Below are positions 22,796 through 33,174 of a stretch of 64,000 nucleotides of DNA, piece after piece. The stretch lies in NCBI GenBank assembly GCA_949358305.1, contig OX442317.1, forward strand, positions 8,002,186 to 8,066,185, read 5' to 3'. The stretch is from Strigamia acuminata (Eukaryota > Arthropoda > Chilopoda > Geophilomorpha > Linotaeniidae). The stretch's first letter is position 1. Each line of letters opens with the position of its first letter. Under the pieces are notes generated by a model that saw nothing but the letters and a program-made list of their open reading frames with translations, had not been told where the DNA came from and did no database searches. The position numbers and the translations under genes are program-made.

Positions 22796-25700
22796 TTAGC
22801 CGCAGTAAAGCTTGTCAGTGATATCTTTATTTTTCTGCGCATCCTGAGTGGATTGTGTGGGGAAAAGATTTTCGATTGCATTTTTGATGCTGGCATCGAA
22901 TAGTTTTGCTTTCTTCATGTTTTCGCATTGGGCTTTCCATTCGGGGTCTCCTACGCAGCTTTGAGCGCAAGTTGTTTCCATTGGACTATCTACTGTGCTG
23001 CCTGTGAATACGGTCGATTTTTGCGCTGTATTGACCATCAGTTGGATTGTGAAGCGAGGTTCCGTCCACATGGCATCCACGTCACCTTTCACCTTTTTCA
23101 TTCTTAGAAAAAAACAATAGGTTAAATGTTGTACAAAGCGATTCATGCAAACGCATTTTTTCAATCGTATTACGAAATGCATTATACAGGTGGGCCAAAA
23201 GTCACCAACTGGTGTGAAGTCTTAATAACTTTTTTTAAATTAATTTTTTTTTTAAATTATGGAATAATTCACGAGCGAAGAGAACACAAATTGTTACATT
23301 TTACTAACAAACCCGAGGATGAATAATTCTGACCCAACATCCAACAGTCAAACGTCTATACTCTGGCCATGTGTAAGTTTGGCCTAACTCCGAGCCTCAT
23401 AACTCACTCTGTGCTGCCACCAGAAAAAATAGTTTATAGTTTATTGCTTGCTTCTTCCAGAAACCAAAACAATTTAGAAATTTATTATTGATTGTTAAGT
23501 CTGAAACAAAATGGATACCAGTAACTCCGGCAGTTGGATCTATTTTCTTGTATCACTACACCAGAGAAAAGGCTCGGAGTTAGGCCAAACTTACACATGG
23601 CCAGAGTATAATCATTGATACGCTCGTTGGGTCGCTTTTGATAGTAAAATTCCAAATTTGTGTTCGCTGTCTGGTCGTGAATTTTCTACGATTAATCTCC
23701 TAAGTCTTGTTTACAAAATTTTTAAAAAAATTATTTTAAACAAATTTACTAAGACTTCAGACAGGTTCGTGACTTTTGGCCCACCCTGTGACATTTAGCA
23801 CGTCGTAGCCACGTAGGCAGGATGCCCGTTCTTGGGGATTCGGCTATATAAGCTGTGATCTGTGGGACGACTTTCTTAAGGACCCAACCTTGCATTTGTA
23901 CCGAGAACTGGGAAAACCATAGAAAACCCAGTTAGGGGCGGGTGCCAGATATTTTTGCCAAAGAAACAGTATCTTATGAGAAAACAACTGGGTCTGCCCA
24001 ATGCTGCTTAATTTAACGTACAAATTTATTATACTCTCTAATTTGCAGGATGCATTTTTCCCTTAAAGTTAAACACTATACGATATAAAAATAGTGTAAG
24101 GGAAAAATGATAAATTAAGTTTTTGCGGGCTGCACTTTTCCCTTATCACTACACTATTTCAGCCAACTACTGACAGTTAGTAATTTTGGGCCTAAAAATT
24201 TAATTTGGGGGCGTAAATGTGCAAATTTCTGCATAAAATTCCACTATTATGCCTATAAAGTATGGTTTTGGGGCTAAAATTCAATTTTGGGCCTCACTTA
24301 AAACCTGACCACGGATTCTTTTTTTTCAAAAAGCAAATGATAGAGGACTTTCGTCAAGTAGAGGAGGAAGTTTGTTTTTTGAAAAAAAGAATCCGTGGTC
24401 AGGTTGTTGAAATAATTGGGTTTGAATCTGTTTCACGAAATTCGGGATTTTGAAATTTCAGTTGCACCACATTCAAACGGTCGCCACCGCTTGACAACCA
24501 AGAGGGGTCGAGCCTTGTCCTTTTCAGGCTTTGTAGCGGAGAAGGTCCTCTATCGTTTGCTTTTTGAAAAAAAAGAATCCGCGGTCAGGTTGTTGAGATA
24601 ATTGGGTTTGAATCTGTTGCATTTTGAAATTTCAGTTGCGCCAGTTCTTCCCACGTTGACAAGAATTTTTTTTTTAATTTCCCGTGTCTGGTGATTCCTT
24701 ATATACAGGAATAATGTCACGTTGCATAAACCTTTGTCATTTCATTGTTATTGGCTAATTTCAACAAACTTTCCAAACTTATGAAACAAATTTTCCATCT
24801 TTCCAAACTTTTGAAACAGATAGTTTTTGAAAAGAATGATTTTGTGAAAAAAATATTCACTATTTCAATCATATATTTGGCTTTATTTGATGTATATGAA
24901 TCGACCTGTTCACTCATTAATGTAAAAGTTTATCAAATTTATTTATCATTAATTTTTGAACTCCTGAAGTTTATAACACAATAATTTTTGTAAACTTTCC
25001 AAACTTATGAAAAGCAGTCGTACGTACCTAGTGTTCTCAATTCTCATTGGCTGCGCTATATTTTAATTTAGTGTTGAAAACGATACACTAAAGATTTTTC
25101 CCTTACGATATGGCACTAAAATAGTGTAACGTGGAGAAAAATAAGGAAAAATTGCATCCCGCAAACTCTATTAACTGTGTGAAGTTTGTCTGTCTATCTG
25201 ACCTCTATCTCCTCCGAAATCAGTGGACAGATTTCGTATTCGAAAAGTCCATTCGACAGCTCTCGATAGAGATAAACTGGCTACTTTTTGGATTAATTGT
25301 ATTAATATTAATATTAATACAATTAATTCTCTACTACCACATTGTGGAAAAACGATGGTGAAATGATGATTCGGGACGAGTTTCAACAAACAGGAACTGA
25401 ACTGCAATGGTTCACAACAATACACAGTCGCGTGCAGACGCAAAAATCAAAATCAACACTTTTGTGTCTACATACCCCATATCTTTCTCGCAACTGCAAA
25501 GAACACGTAAGACCGTGAATCCTAATTTCATTGTATGTTTGATCCCGCCGTCCGGATTTTTCACGAAGTGGGTATCACTAATTCTCTTGATAGTTCCTAA
25601 ATTCCATACGGTGCATTTTGAGCAGGGGTCAGAGCCTTTCATATCGAAATGGTCAGAACTAAAAAAAAATAGAGAAATAAATAAATGTCATCCCTTTTGT

Positions 25701-25858
25701 GGCCTAGTTACAGATTACCTATTTAACGAGTTTCCAAGATTGGCCAAACCGTTGTCCTGCTTGGAGTTACAAGCTTCCCATTTCTCTTCCTGCGCTTCTG
25801 GTCCTCCAGCATAAACCACCGCTAGGGTGTAGAAACAGAGAGCAACCAACAGTTTCAT
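22796..25858 (-). CDS. Secreted cysteine-rich protein, paralogue A (family not recognised)
   Basis: Minus-strand exons 25858-25719, 25658-25476 and 23102-22796, giving 209 residues. Exon 1 encodes a signal peptide (MKLLVALCFYTLAVVYAG) and GPEAQEEKWEACNSKQDNG. Exon 2 has PCSKCTVWNLGTIKRISDTH and VLRVLCSC. Exon 3 has WTEPRFTIQLMVN, TCAQSCVGDPEWKAQCENM and NLFPTQST, and ends LYCG. Nine cysteines follow the signal region. No membrane segment or enzyme motif was seen, so a secreted disulfide-bonded protein is likely; its function is unknown. Exon phases (2, 2) match paralogues B and C, which proves common descent. A TATA box (ATATAAAG) lies at 25941-25948 and AATAAA at 22763-22768 on the minus strand. 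Intron 2 (2.4 kb) is swollen by nested MITEs. Confidence 0.85.
23187..23788. mobile_element. MITE with Tc1/mariner-like ends, in intron 2 of gene A
   Basis: Left end CAGGTGGGCCAAAAGTCAC and right end GTGACTTTTGGCCCACCCTG are inverted copies. The longer arms are also related: TTTACTAACAAACC near the left, ACAAATTTACTAAG near the right. No transposase frame. It is interrupted by the MITE at 23357-23610. Ends of the form CAGGGTGNCCCAAAAGT are typical of Tc1/mariner-derived MITEs. Confidence 0.75.
23357..23610. mobile_element. Nested MITE with TATACTCTGGCC ends
   Basis: Inverted termini TATACTCTGGCCATGTGTAA and TTACACATGGCCAGAGTATA continue inwards for about 40 bp (AGTTTGGCCTAACTCCGAGCC). It sits inside the 23187-23788 element. 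A related copy is at 30355-30753. Confidence 0.85.
24295..24625. repeat. Inverted and direct repeat cluster in intron 2 of gene A
   Basis: GAATCCGTGGTCAGGTTGTT with about 30 following bases occurs at about 24382 and again at about 24576 (as CCGCGGTCAGG). An inverted copy (CCTGACCACGGATTC) is at 24303. The words GAGGACTTTC and GGTCCTCTATCG are also mirrored. It looks like fragments of one fold-back element. No coding content. Confidence 0.7.
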
Positions 25859-27402
25859 TTTTAGATTTTAATTCACAAAGCTGAGCAAGTTGATCTGGAT
25901 CTCTGTGTGAATGAAATGATCGCTCTTTTAATTCTTCACCCTTTATATTTATTTATGTGTACCTGAACGTTCCACGTGCATGGGTTTTGAATAGAAAATG
26001 TGTTTGTTGTAACCATTGAAGGGACGAATGATAACAGGAAGCTCGGAGATGTACGTACATTGTACAACTCGAATTTACAACATAATGTAAGGGAAGATAG
26101 CGTGCGCACGTTTCAGACATCCTTTGAATGTTTGATTGTGGGGGAGTTACACCACTGAATGTCACGCGACTGGAAATTTACTGTCTGGGTTTTATTTTTT
26201 CCTGTCTAGCAAATTAATGCAGCAAATTCCACGAAGAGTTGTGAGGACAAGTCAGCCAAAGGCCACTTCGACGGAGGTTAGAAATCTTGACCACCCGTAC
26301 GGTTCAAAAATCTATTTTACAATATATTGCTTTTCATTCGATGCATTTCAAAATGTATAACATTTCGCGGAATTAAGATTATTATTCGTACGTTAAAGAA
26401 CAGAGATGAACATTGGCGTAAAAGCTCTACCTGTTACCCGCCCGTTACCCGTCCCCCATTAAATTTTCTTACCCGTACCCTACCCGTACCCGTACCCGTA
26501 TACACCCTACCTTACCCGTACCCATAAAAGGGGAAGAAAAAAATTAATTTTTAAGTTTAAATCTCGTTTTTGGTTAATTTTAGGCCTAAATACATGTAAT
26601 TTAGGCGTAGTAAATACGTGTAATTTTAAATAATCACCTTTTTGGTTGAATACAATGCTAAACAAAGGTCGTGTAACACGACTAAAAAAACGTACCCGAG
26701 GCGTACCCGTTAGCCGTTACTCGTTACCAGCAATGTTCATCTCTGTTAAAGAATGCACTTCGTAATACAATTGAAAAAAATCATTTTGAAATGCATTCGT
26801 ATTTGACAAATAATAATATCGGGTATGCAATTCGTAATATTTTTTGCAAAATGTATAATTATTTGCAAACAACAGCACGCAAAAGTGAATTACAAAATGC
26901 ATTCTCGAGAAACCAAACGCATTTCAAAATACATTGCAATATAATTTCAAATGTATTTTTGAACTGTAAGTATCGGCAGCATCTGCGAGACCCTTTATAC
27001 TGACATCGATAAAACATGATGACTAATTTTCATTGAAAGAAAATTTTGGCTTTTGGGGTTCTAGCCTCATAGGGGCCTCGCAGGAATAAAAATTTGGAGT
27101 CTTTGGGGCTCTAAGTAACTTAGGGTCCCAAAGACCCTAAAACCGCCACTGACCTTGATATGGAATTGAAGTTTCTGTGTCTAGGAATGACTTTTTTGGG
27201 ATTTGGCTTTCCGCTTCTCCGTTTCTTTACCCAAACTTGACAGTTTTGTAACCGGCTGGACTATGGGGCCCCCAACATATAAACAACAAAACATGTAAAA
27301 CTGCAAGTTGAACAGTCGTTATGGAATGCAACTAGTACGAAATAAATCATTTGCATTAATTGCGAACTCAATTTATTTTCAATTCTTGAACATTGAACTT
27401 AT
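25859..27402. other. Spacer between paralogues A and B
   Basis: It contains the gene A promoter (TATA box at 25941-25948 for the minus strand), the hAT-type MITE at 26401-26745, and the gene B 3'UTR (AATAAA at 27372-27377, minus strand). Words such as TTTCAAAATGCATT and TTGAAATGCATTCG recur around 26340, 26790 and 26925, like shattered repeats. No further gene was seen. Confidence 0.6.
26401..26745. mobile_element. hAT-type MITE, 345 bp
   Basis: Perfect 15-bp terminal inverted repeats CAGAGATGAACATTG / CAATGTTCATCTCTG are flanked by a perfect 8-bp target duplication TTAAAGAA (26393-26400 and 26746-26753), the signature of the hAT superfamily. The inside carries runs of TTACCCG and GTACCC (26430-26525). 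No transposase. Confidence 0.93.
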
Positions 27403-29678
27403 TCAATTTTTAATATCACCGCAGTGAAGGTCTAGCAATATCTTTTTATTTTTAGTGACAGTTGCTGTAGATTGTGTGGGGAAGAGGTTTTGGACTGAAA
27501 GCTCGATGGTATTATCAAATACTCGTAGTTTTTTCATTTGTTCGCAATGTTTCATCCAATCAGGTCCTCCTTGACAATCTTGTTTGCACGTTTCATCCAT
27601 TTTACTCATTATTGTGACGCCTGTGAATGCGGCCACGTTATCCAATGGGTTAGTCACCAAGGCTAGGGTAAATCTTGGTTCTGTCCATAGAACATTCAGT
27701 TGACCCTCGATGCTGCTCGTTTTTAATCTTGAGAAAAGAAATTGATCAGAAATGCATAAATTAAAAAAAAATAATTTTTAAATAGTAGGTGCATTCCAAA
27801 ACGCAGTGTTAGGCGTTTTACGCGTTTCCGTTCCATGTCGTTTTATGGTCGTTTTAGGCCTGTTTAGGAACGTCAAAACGAAAAATTTTTTTGCCCTCGT
27901 TTTAGCAATTTCGTTTTATGAAATATTTATACAATATTTAAAAATCTTTATAAAATGTTCAAATACTAGGTGCATTCCAAAACTCAGTGTTAGGCGTTTT
28001 AGGCGTTTTTGTTCCGTGTCGTTTTATCGTCGTTTCAGGCCTGTTTAGGAACGTCAAAACGAAAATTTTTTTTGCCCTCGTTTTAGCAATTTCATTTTAC
28101 GGTGTGACCGGACAAGTGTCCAACCGTGGCTGTCACCAACCAAATTTCTACTATTCGAAAGATTAAAGTAGTTGATTGCTTAGCTAAAACTACACTTATT
28201 ATGTTACAAGCTTCAGAAAATGATGCCGAAGATGAGGAAATTTTAGACAGTTATGACTGGGTGAGAATACAAATATAATTTAATGAAAAGAAGCACATGC
28301 CGAATTGTTTACCACGTTCGCCTAATTTGTTTGTTACATTCGGCGAATTTGTTGCCCACGTTCGCCTAATTTGTTTGTTACATTCGGCGAATTTGTTGCC
28401 CACATTCGCCGATGTCATGTTTGACCAACAATTGGGAATGTCACGTTTTTCAAACGTTTTTTTATTTTTATTTTATTTTTATTTTATTTTTATATTTTTT
28501 AATTTAGAGTAAGGGGAATAGTTTATGGGCAACGATATCTATTCAGAAGAAGTGTGATGGTTCCAAAAACTGCTAATATTCTAGATGTGCTACCAAATCT
28601 AGACCCAAATCGATGGCAGCCCTAACACCCAAATCGTTTCTACTAACACGTGTTTTAATACACGTTCTCGTTTCAGCCGTGTTAGCGCCACAGACACGGA
28701 ATTTTTCCGGATGTGACGTCATAACCGATGACACGACACGGCTGAAACGGCTGAAACAGGAGTTTTGGAATGCACCTACTGACTAATTTTATTTATTTGT
28801 GGATGGAAAATGGCTAAGTTTATAACAGCCGACAAATTCACATCAACAATCGCGCCAATATCCAAGCACCATCGACGGCAGCCCTAACACCCAAATCGTG
28901 TCTGCTAAAACGTGTTTTTATACGTGTTTTCGTTTCAGCCGTGTTAGTGCCACAGACACGAAATTCTTCCGGATGTGACGTCATAACTGATAACACGACA
29001 CGGCTGAAACGGCTTAAACGGGAGTTTTGGAATGCACCTAGTGACAGAACCACACCGCTGCGGTGCAAAATTATTTCGAGAATTTTAACTTCGAATTGAA
29101 ATTAGTTTGAACTTTTAGGCCTAGTTTACACTGCATAAACCGTAAGACGTAAACAAACATCGGTGCATTCGTCACTATCGTAATGAGTATTTTGTACATA
29201 CCCGGTCGCGGGGGTCGTGGGGACCGTGGCGACCCCGGGGACTCCGGGAACTCCGGGGACTCCGGGGGCCGCGGGGGCCGTGGGGGTTGACTGGGAACAA
29301 TTGCAAAGCATACGGATGACCCTGCAGCCCAACACCATCACATGTTTGAACGCCCCAGCGGCAGCTGGTTCATAGTGGGTATCACCCACTCTCTTGACAG
29401 TTCCTAAATCCCATACTTTGCATTTTGAACAAGGATTAACCCCTTCTAATTCGAAAAGTTCAGTACTGAAAAAAAAGAAAGAGGGGAGAGTGTTAATTCT
29501 TCTTTCTGCTTTGATTTAATTCGACTATTTACCTATTCAATGCGTTACCAAGTTGGGCCAACCCATTGTCTTGCCTCGCGTTACATTTTTCCCATTTTTC
29601 CTCCACTGCTTCCGGTCCAGCAGCGCGAACAACGGGTGCGCTAAGAATACAAACTGCAACTAAAAGTAAATGCTTCAT
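27403..29678 (-). CDS. Secreted cysteine-rich protein, paralogue B with Pro/Gly/Val linker
   Basis: Minus-strand exons 29678-29533, 29465-29202 and 27727-27403, 244 residues. Signal peptide MKHLLLVAVCILSAPVVRA, then GPEAVEEKWEKCNARQDNG. Exon 2 has PCSKCKVWDLGTVKRVGDTH and RMLCNC, as in A, but continues with about 30 residues of Pro/Ala/Gly/Val repeats (PGVPGVPGVPG) before its donor. Exon 3 has WTEPRFTLALVTN, TCKQDCQGGPDWMKHCEQM and NLFPTQST, and ends LHCGDIKN. Ten mature cysteines. The linker is GC-rich (CCCGGAGT repeats at 29220-29275), unlike the rest of the gene, and looks like a local repeat expansion. A TATA box (TATATAAAG on the minus strand) lies at 29811-29820 and AATAAA at 27372. Intron 2 hosts a 1.25-kb repeat. 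Function unknown. Confidence 0.85.
27786..29040. mobile_element. Non-autonomous DNA element with doubled ends, in intron 2 of gene B
   Basis: The terminus TAGGTGCATTCCAAAAC occurs at 27786 and again at 27967. Its inverse GTTTTGGAATGCACCTA (or a near copy) ends at 28778 and again at 29040. Both subterminal regions are duplicated in tandem (181 bp on the left, 262 bp on the right). The centre (28120-28260) has a short open stretch (LAKTTLIMLQASENDAEDEE) ending at a GTGAGA, possibly a relic of a transposase exon. Two near-identical segments at 28318-28410 (TTCGCCTAATTTGTTTGTTA) form a short tandem repeat. Superfamily not assigned. Confidence 0.75.
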
Positions 29679-31117
29679 TTTTGTTTTCCTGTTAAAAAAT
29701 AAAATTTTGATTATAAATTTGAAAAATATATGTATATATATTTTGTGGCAGCGCACTTTTAATTCACCAAGTTGCTGTTGGATATGTCTGCGTATAATCC
29801 TTGTTCTTTCTTTATATAATCTGCGCGGATGTTGCACGTGTTTTGGCTGTGACTTTTGAATGAATTTAATAGAAGATTTTTTTTTTAAATTCAGAAATTG
29901 AATGGTGAACGCATAAATAAAATACTTTGAAAAAGCAGGAAATTTAAAAATGCACGACCATTTAATAATATGTGTAGATTGGTATCACGTAAATGAAGTT
30001 GTTTTCCAATTCAGATAAGATATTTGAAAATTTAAACGATAGCGTGCGCATATTCTATTCTCATTTTGATTTGGCCACATATATTCATCAAACCAGTCTT
30101 ATATAACTTGACAGTACGCAGATATTCCACATTATAAAAAGAAGTGTTTTCTAGTCTCAGTCTAAATCTAAAATTTAACAAGTAAAATTTAATATTTAGA
30201 CTGGTTTAAAAATATAAACAAGTTGAAATGACTTTATGAATGGCACCAGACGAAATGATTTGTCGACTGCAGCTAAGTAAATTTCAGTTTGGACTATTAC
30301 TTAAGATCAAAGGGATCTTTATACTTGAGTATTTGTACACTTTTTAGATAGGCGTATACTCTGTCCATGTGTAACTTGGGCCTACTGCCGATTGGCTGAG
30401 CCTTTTCACTGGTGTAGTGATACTAAAACATACATCAAAACACTGGCTGACATTTTGAATGCTGTCCAGACAAAACAACAAATCATAACTTTGAGAATTG
30501 TTTTGTTCCCTGGAAGAAGCAAGCAATAAACTTAATAAGCAGGAATGTTGAAATAAACCAACATAAATCTTTATTTTATGACTTCAAGATACATTTCCTT
30601 AGAAAATACAAACAACATTACATCATTTCAATGATTAAAATCATCAAACAAATTTAAAACCACTCTGAACTATTTTTCCTGGTGGCAGCACAGAGTGAGT
30701 TATGAGGCTCAGCCAATCGGAAATAGGCCCAAGTTACACATGGACAGAGTATAGTGAATATTTTTACGTGGTGTCTCTAGGTTTTCGCTCTATAGTTCGT
30801 TTCCTGCAGCAACTCTGCGGCGCATTTACGAATGCACTCGTATTCACTCGTCTTGGCTCGCAGAATTTGAATCGTTGCAACCGGTTATCGGAAATTCATG
30901 TTGTGTAAATTTTTTTTAAAAAACATTACAAATTTTGACTAATCATATCTACGCGTGTGTGGTGCACGTGTAGTGCAGCGAAGTTTAAGGGGCCGCTTTT
31001 TGCTAAAAGAGTTTTGCCGCGTGTTAAAAAATGTTGTTTAGTTGAAATAAATTCTACGCACTAAATTGCCAATCTAACTTTATTTTTTATTCGTCAGCGT
31101 TAAACTATGTATCAGTA
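29679..31117. other. Spacer between paralogues B and C
   Basis: The first 150 bases hold the gene B 5'UTR and promoter. TTTTTAACAG just before the B start codon could be the acceptor of a 5'UTR intron. A MITE lies at 30355-30753. The gene C 3'UTR has AATAAA motifs (minus strand) near 31079-31090. No other gene. Confidence 0.6.
30355..30753. mobile_element. MITE with TATACTCTGTCC ends, between genes B and C
   Basis: Inverted termini TATACTCTGTCCATGTGTAA / TTACACATGGACAGAGTATA continue inward (TTGGGCCTACTGCCGATTGG against its inverse with small changes). It has the same termini and some internal words as the copy at 23357-23610 but is longer. No coding content. Confidence 0.85.
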
Positions 31118-32055
31118 TCAGTCACCACAGTAAACCACGAACACGTAGTTTTGGAACTTATCCACATGTGGAGAGTAAAATCTTTCAATTAAACGCACGA
31201 GTGCTGGATGAAATAATTTTTCTTTTTTCATTTCTTCACAAATTTCGTTCCATGCAGGGTTTCCTTTGCACTCTTCAACCAACGTTTTTTCCATGTCACT
31301 ATCTATTTTAACGCTTTCCATGGTCACTACATTTCTTTCTTTATTGGACAAATATTGTACAGTGAAACGAGGTTCTGTAAATTGAAGCTCCACTTCTCCA
31401 TCGACGCTTTCCTTCCTGAGAAAAAAATGTTTGATTACATTTTATAACAAAATCATTCAATGGCGCTCACCCAGAATCTGAATTTGAACTGCATTGACAA
31501 AGAAATCGTAGATGCGTGAATCTTAATTTTTCCGTATGTCTGTACAAGTCATCTGGCACTTTTTCAAAATGGGTATCACCAGTTCTCTCGATGGTATTCA
31601 AATCCCACACCTTGCATGTTGGACATTGAGAAAACCCTTTCACGGTGTAGTATTCTAGACTGGAAAAAAAGAAAAAAGAAACATCTCCTGGCTCAATTTC
31701 CTTACCGCCATTTCTTACCTTCCAAAAACGTTTATAAAAGATTGTAAACTGTTGTCTAGCCTTGCATTACAAGTTTCCCACTTCTCTTCTACGGCTTCTG
31801 GTCCAGCTCCAGCATAAACCTGCATTATTAAATGACAAACCAACAAGGAAATTAGTAAAATAAATTATCACAAAAAAGCAAAAAATAAATAAGAAAATAA
31901 ATAAAAAAAACTAAAAATAAAACAAAGTTTGAGCAAATGTCTTGGGTATGCTCTGCAGTGAAGTCTAACCTAATTTACGTTCATTAACTTTTTCATACCT
32001 CGCCTACATTTGCTTTGCAAACTATGAAAATCAAAATCAGATAGATTATTTTCAT
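31118..32055 (-). CDS. Secreted cysteine-rich protein, paralogue C
   Basis: Minus-strand exons 32055-31999, 31819-31719, 31659-31471 and 31415-31118, 214 residues. Here the signal peptide (MKIIYLILIFIVCKANVGE) is on its own exon and joins VYAGAGPEAVEEKWETCNAR. Then come QCPTCKVWDLNTIERTGDTH, LRFLCQC, FTEPRFTVQY, EECKGNPAWNEICEEM and VYCGD. The first cysteine of the exon-4 CxxxC motif of A and B is replaced by Leu, leaving eight cysteines, and the NLFPTQST block is diverged (RFYSPHVDKF). A Ty3/gypsy element is inserted 43 bp upstream of the ATG in the same sense. The native TATA box is now at 47024-47031. The gene is open and intact, so it may still be expressed, but not from its original promoter spacing. 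Function unknown. Confidence 0.85.
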
Positions 32056-32098
32056 TTTGGATGAATATCGGTACTATGCACGAAATACCGATTGGACT

Positions 32099-33130
32099 TG
32101 TAATGAGCTCAAATTACTGTGGAGAATATTAACAATAAAACTAAACTCATTGATGCCGTGCCAGGACTTATACAAATACTTCACAAATAACTCAATTTTA
32201 ACTCAAACTTCAAGTTAAACACTAAGAAAAATAATGACTCTATTATTTCTCAATAAAAAGGCTGATTTATTCAAACTTAGAATAAACACTAAATCAAATA
32301 CAAGATATTAAAATACGGATATTATTTTGTGATAAAATGATAAATTAGATGACTGAAGAAATAATTTACTAAGAGAAATATAATTAAAAGCAAAGGAAAA
32401 CGATAAAGAATCCAGTCGATTCGACGACTCCACTTCTCGGGAACGCCGAACGCTTGGATTCGCTTCGCTCGACGCTCGGCTCGGCCTCGGCGTTTCTTCA
32501 ATACGGACACAATTCCGTCACAACTTCGTTCTCCTGACTCGCTCGGGCTCAATCCCGCTCTCTTCGTCCTTTCCAGGTCGCAACGTCGTCGTCGCGGCGT
32601 CGTTGCGGCTGATTCCGCTCAACAATCTCACACAGTCGCGCTCACTTCGCTTCGTCGCGAGTGAGGAAGTCTCAGTCCAACAATGGCTGTTGGCCGAGAA
32701 TAGAAATCCCTCCAAACAATACTTGTTTGGCAAGATGAAAATCCCACTGTCACTAACTGAAGTAACAGCAAGAAGTATCTCACAAATTGCTCCGGCAATT
32801 TGCAAGACTGAGTCCAAATACTCTGGCAATCATTCACTAAATCCGCTTGTAGAATGGTGTTTTCTCAGGAAGATTTTGGTGACTGGTTGCTCTCAAAGTA
32901 GGTTTCAAACTGAGGAGTTTTTCTGCTCCTCACAGGAAGTGTTTCCTGCTCCGGGAGGTTGCGGGCTGGTTTCCTTGGCGACCACCCACAATTCCTCCCA
33001 CCCTGCCTAACTCCCTTTATCTAGACAGGAAATCATAAAAAATATAAAATAAAATAAAACAATCTCCAATTTAATATTTTATTTCGGGCTCATTCCCGAC
33101 ACTTCATTAGTGACCACTAGGGTCACTACA
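32099..33130 (-). repeat. 3' LTR of retrotransposon copy 1
   Basis: 1,032 bp, TGTAGTGACC...TCATTACA on the minus strand. The 5' end contains a near palindrome (TAGTGACC and GGTCACTA). A TATA-like AGATAAAGG lies near 33016-33024 and an AATAAA at 32266-32271 (minus strand). It lies directly upstream of gene C in the same sense. Confidence 0.97.
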
Positions 33131-33144
33131 CCTCCCCTCTTTTT
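33131..33144 (-). other. Polypurine tract of copy 1
   Basis: AAAAAGAGGGGAGG on the minus strand directly abuts the 3' LTR, where plus-strand DNA synthesis would be primed. Confidence 0.9.
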
Positions 33145-33174
33145 AGGAAGGTTCTCCGATTCTTCCTTCACTTC

